Shown: one piece after another, positions 62,795 to 64,000 of the stretch | Layout: every line of letters begins with the position of its first letter | Numbering within the stretch: the stretch's first letter is position 1 | Source of the DNA: Candidatus Chloroploca mongolica | GTDB taxonomy: Bacteria; Chloroflexota; Chloroflexia; Chloroflexales; Chloroflexaceae | Direction of reading: 5' to 3' | Length of the DNA stretch: 64,000 nt | Assembly (NCBI RefSeq): GCF_004762035.2 | Contig: NZ_SIJK02000025.1 | Coordinates: forward strand, 19,739-83,738 | Notes under the pieces: generated by a model | What the model saw: the letters and a program-made list of their open reading frames with translations, nothing else | The model's database searches: none | What the model was told of the DNA's origin: nothing | Program-made: the position numbers and the translations under genes

Positions 62795-63628
62795 TCACGC
62801 ATCGCGACGCAGCCGTTCCACCAGCCGCGTATAAAACTGACTACTCGGACGCAACCTGACAAACGTACAGACCTTGGGACTACGCCGGACAACGACCTCA
62901 TCGCCATAATGGAGCGGGAGATTCTCGCGCCCATCAACCGCTAGGATAGCATGATAATGGCTTTCAACGCGAATCGAGACCACAGCATCCTCGTGCAGCA
63001 CCATCGAGGGCACATTGGTGAGATGGGGGGCAATGCCAACCAGCACAAGCGAACGCGAGCGCGGGTCAACAATTGGGCCTCCAGCAGCCAGCGCATAGGC
63101 TGTCGAGCCGGTTGCGGTTGCCACAAGGACACCATCAGCAAGATAGGTGGTCAAGGGCGAGTCATCAATCGTCACGTGGGCCTTGATCACACGGCTAATA
63201 TCGCTACGTGAAAGCACCACATCGTTGAGCGCCGTAAAGGCGGCAATTGGTTGCCCTTCACGATAGAGTGCCGCTCGGATCAACGAACGTTCATCGTGCC
63301 ATCCCCCACCTTGGATTACCCGCTCGAGGCCCTCGTAAATCTCTTCAGGCTGGACTTCGGACATAAAACTGAGGTGTCCAAGGGCTACGGCGAGCAATGG
63401 AATGTCCAGAGGAAAACAGAGACGAGCCGCCCGCAAGACGGTACCATCACCCCCCATTGCGACCATCAAATCAGTGTCGTGCAGTACTCCCGGCGTGTCA
63501 CGTGCCTCTTGCGAGATTCCACGCCAGGTCATGACGCCTCGCTCGCGGAGCCAGGTTGCAACTTCGATCGATAGTGCTGAGGCTGGCTCTGCAAATGGAT
63601 TGTACATTACCGCGACACGCCTGAGCAT
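62795..63628 (-). CDS. nadK: NAD kinase
   Basis: This 277-aa protein has GGDGTVLRAAR (59-69, catalytic D61), the substrate-binding LNDVVLSR region, and the conserved ADGVLVATATGSTAYALAAGGPI. It phosphorylates NAD to NADP in the cytosol. Length and motifs are normal. Confidence 0.96.
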   Translation of the reverse strand: MLRRVAVMYNPFAEPASALSIEVATWLRERGVMTWRGISQEARDTPGVLHDTDLMVAMGGDGTVLRAARLCFPLDIPLLAVALGHLSFMSEVQPEEIYEGLERVIQGGGWHDERSLIRAALYREGQPIAAFTALNDVVLSRSDISRVIKAHVTIDDSPLTTYLADGVLVATATGSTAYALAAGGPIVDPRSRSLVLVGIAPHLTNVPSMVLHEDAVVSIRVESHYHAILAVDGRENLPLHYGDEVVVRRSPKVCTFVRLRPSSQFYTRLVERLRRDA

Positions 63629-63943
63629 AACTTTTCCACCTTAAGGCAAGGCAAAGCCTTGCACTGTTCACGGTACCTTTTGACAGCACCCTGTCTTGTC
63701 CATCATGCCAAGGATACCACGGAATATAATTTGCAATATTGTACTGCAATAGTACTTTATGGTGATACGACAACAGTACCAGGGGTGCGCCCAGACCATA
63801 CCGTTGTGTGATTGCGGAAGTCCTTGCAAGATGTTAAGCTTGGGATGTGAGTGTTTTTGTTCTCTGGCATCTTTGTTCCAGCACTCACGACGGTTTATCT
63901 TGATGGTTAGACTGATTTTCTGGAATTCGTAACTGTAATTTAC
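63629..63943. other. gene-free stretch
   Basis: No coding region, hairpin family member or recognisable promoter pair was found. It is noticeably more AT-rich than the genes and should contain the nadK promoter. Confidence 0.5.
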
Positions 63944-64000
63944 CACCGTTCTCGCACGACATCGCAGCACCGTTCTTGCACGACATCACCGCACCGCTCT
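63944..64000. repeat. 24-bp tandem repeat running off the window
   Basis: Two complete 24-bp units (63944-63967 and 63968-63991, differing at three positions) and 9 bp of a third begin CACCGTTCT and contain GCACGACATC. There is no spacer variation as in CRISPR. The array continues beyond the window, so its size is unknown. Confidence 0.7.

Noticed and set aside
63944..64000. CRISPR array
   Set aside because: Units follow each other directly without spacers, and no cas genes are present.

Overview
The window looks like a chromosomal segment of a filamentous anoxygenic phototroph of the Chloroflexota (order Chloroflexales). This is inferred from the gene set and not proven. It opens in the 3' end of a gene resembling mesaconyl-CoA hydratase, an enzyme of the 3-hydroxypropionate bicycle. 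It also has a CIRCE-controlled groES-groEL pair, many GAF/receiver signalling proteins, GC-rich coding DNA, and intergenic REP-like and MITE-like repeats. No rRNA, tRNA, phage, CRISPR array or intact transposase was seen.

Layout. 1-5.7 kb: end of the hydratase gene, an AIM24-like gene, a methyltransferase, and a minus-strand partner-switching operon (STAS anti-anti-sigma factor, PP2C phosphatase, RsbW-like kinase, response regulator). That operon contains a 79-aa chimeric gene made by tandem duplication. 5.8-20.6 kb: exopolysaccharide locus with two sugar-phosphate transferases (one fused to a nucleotidyltransferase), two Wzz-like proteins, a Wzx flippase, a degenerate BY-kinase-like ATPase, a 44-aa membrane peptide, a Wzy/ligase, lipoproteins, a clan-A glycoside hydrolase, an HlyD-like adaptor and a processive-type GT2. 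20.7-28.6 kb: groES-groEL between two CIRCE operators and a long hairpin, then sppA, a PLP aminotransferase, an unusual HAD-like protein, asd, and lrgAB.

28.6-45 kb: a small hypothetical gene behind a structured leader, a two-component pair followed by a cysteine-less radical-SAM-like gene, a ComEA-like helix-hairpin-helix protein, nfo, murT, a triple META lipoprotein, a YwaF-like membrane protein, a GAF histidine kinase, a double amidase-fold protein and an AlaX-type editing protein. 45.3-51.2 kb: an operon behind a SAM-I riboswitch (mtnA, a MetE-like gene, a PfkB kinase probably acting on adenosine, ahcY, metK). Together these turn S-adenosylhomocysteine and methylthioadenosine products back towards methionine and SAM. 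51.2-64 kb: FAH-family hydrolase, M50 peptidase, a receiver-GAF-cyclase, two secreted multi-repeat proteins, a secreted caspase-like protein, CoxG-like protein, NAD kinase, and the start of a 24-bp tandem repeat.

The least expected features are as follows. Two MITE-like elements have near-identical termini and 10-bp target duplications, and each sits the same distance upstream of a putative promoter. A family of long perfect hairpins shares one core hexamer but has unrelated arms. There is an unidentified three-way-junction RNA leader. Several conserved enzyme folds have lost their key residues (BY-kinase-like, radical-SAM-like, MetE-like, receiver domain).
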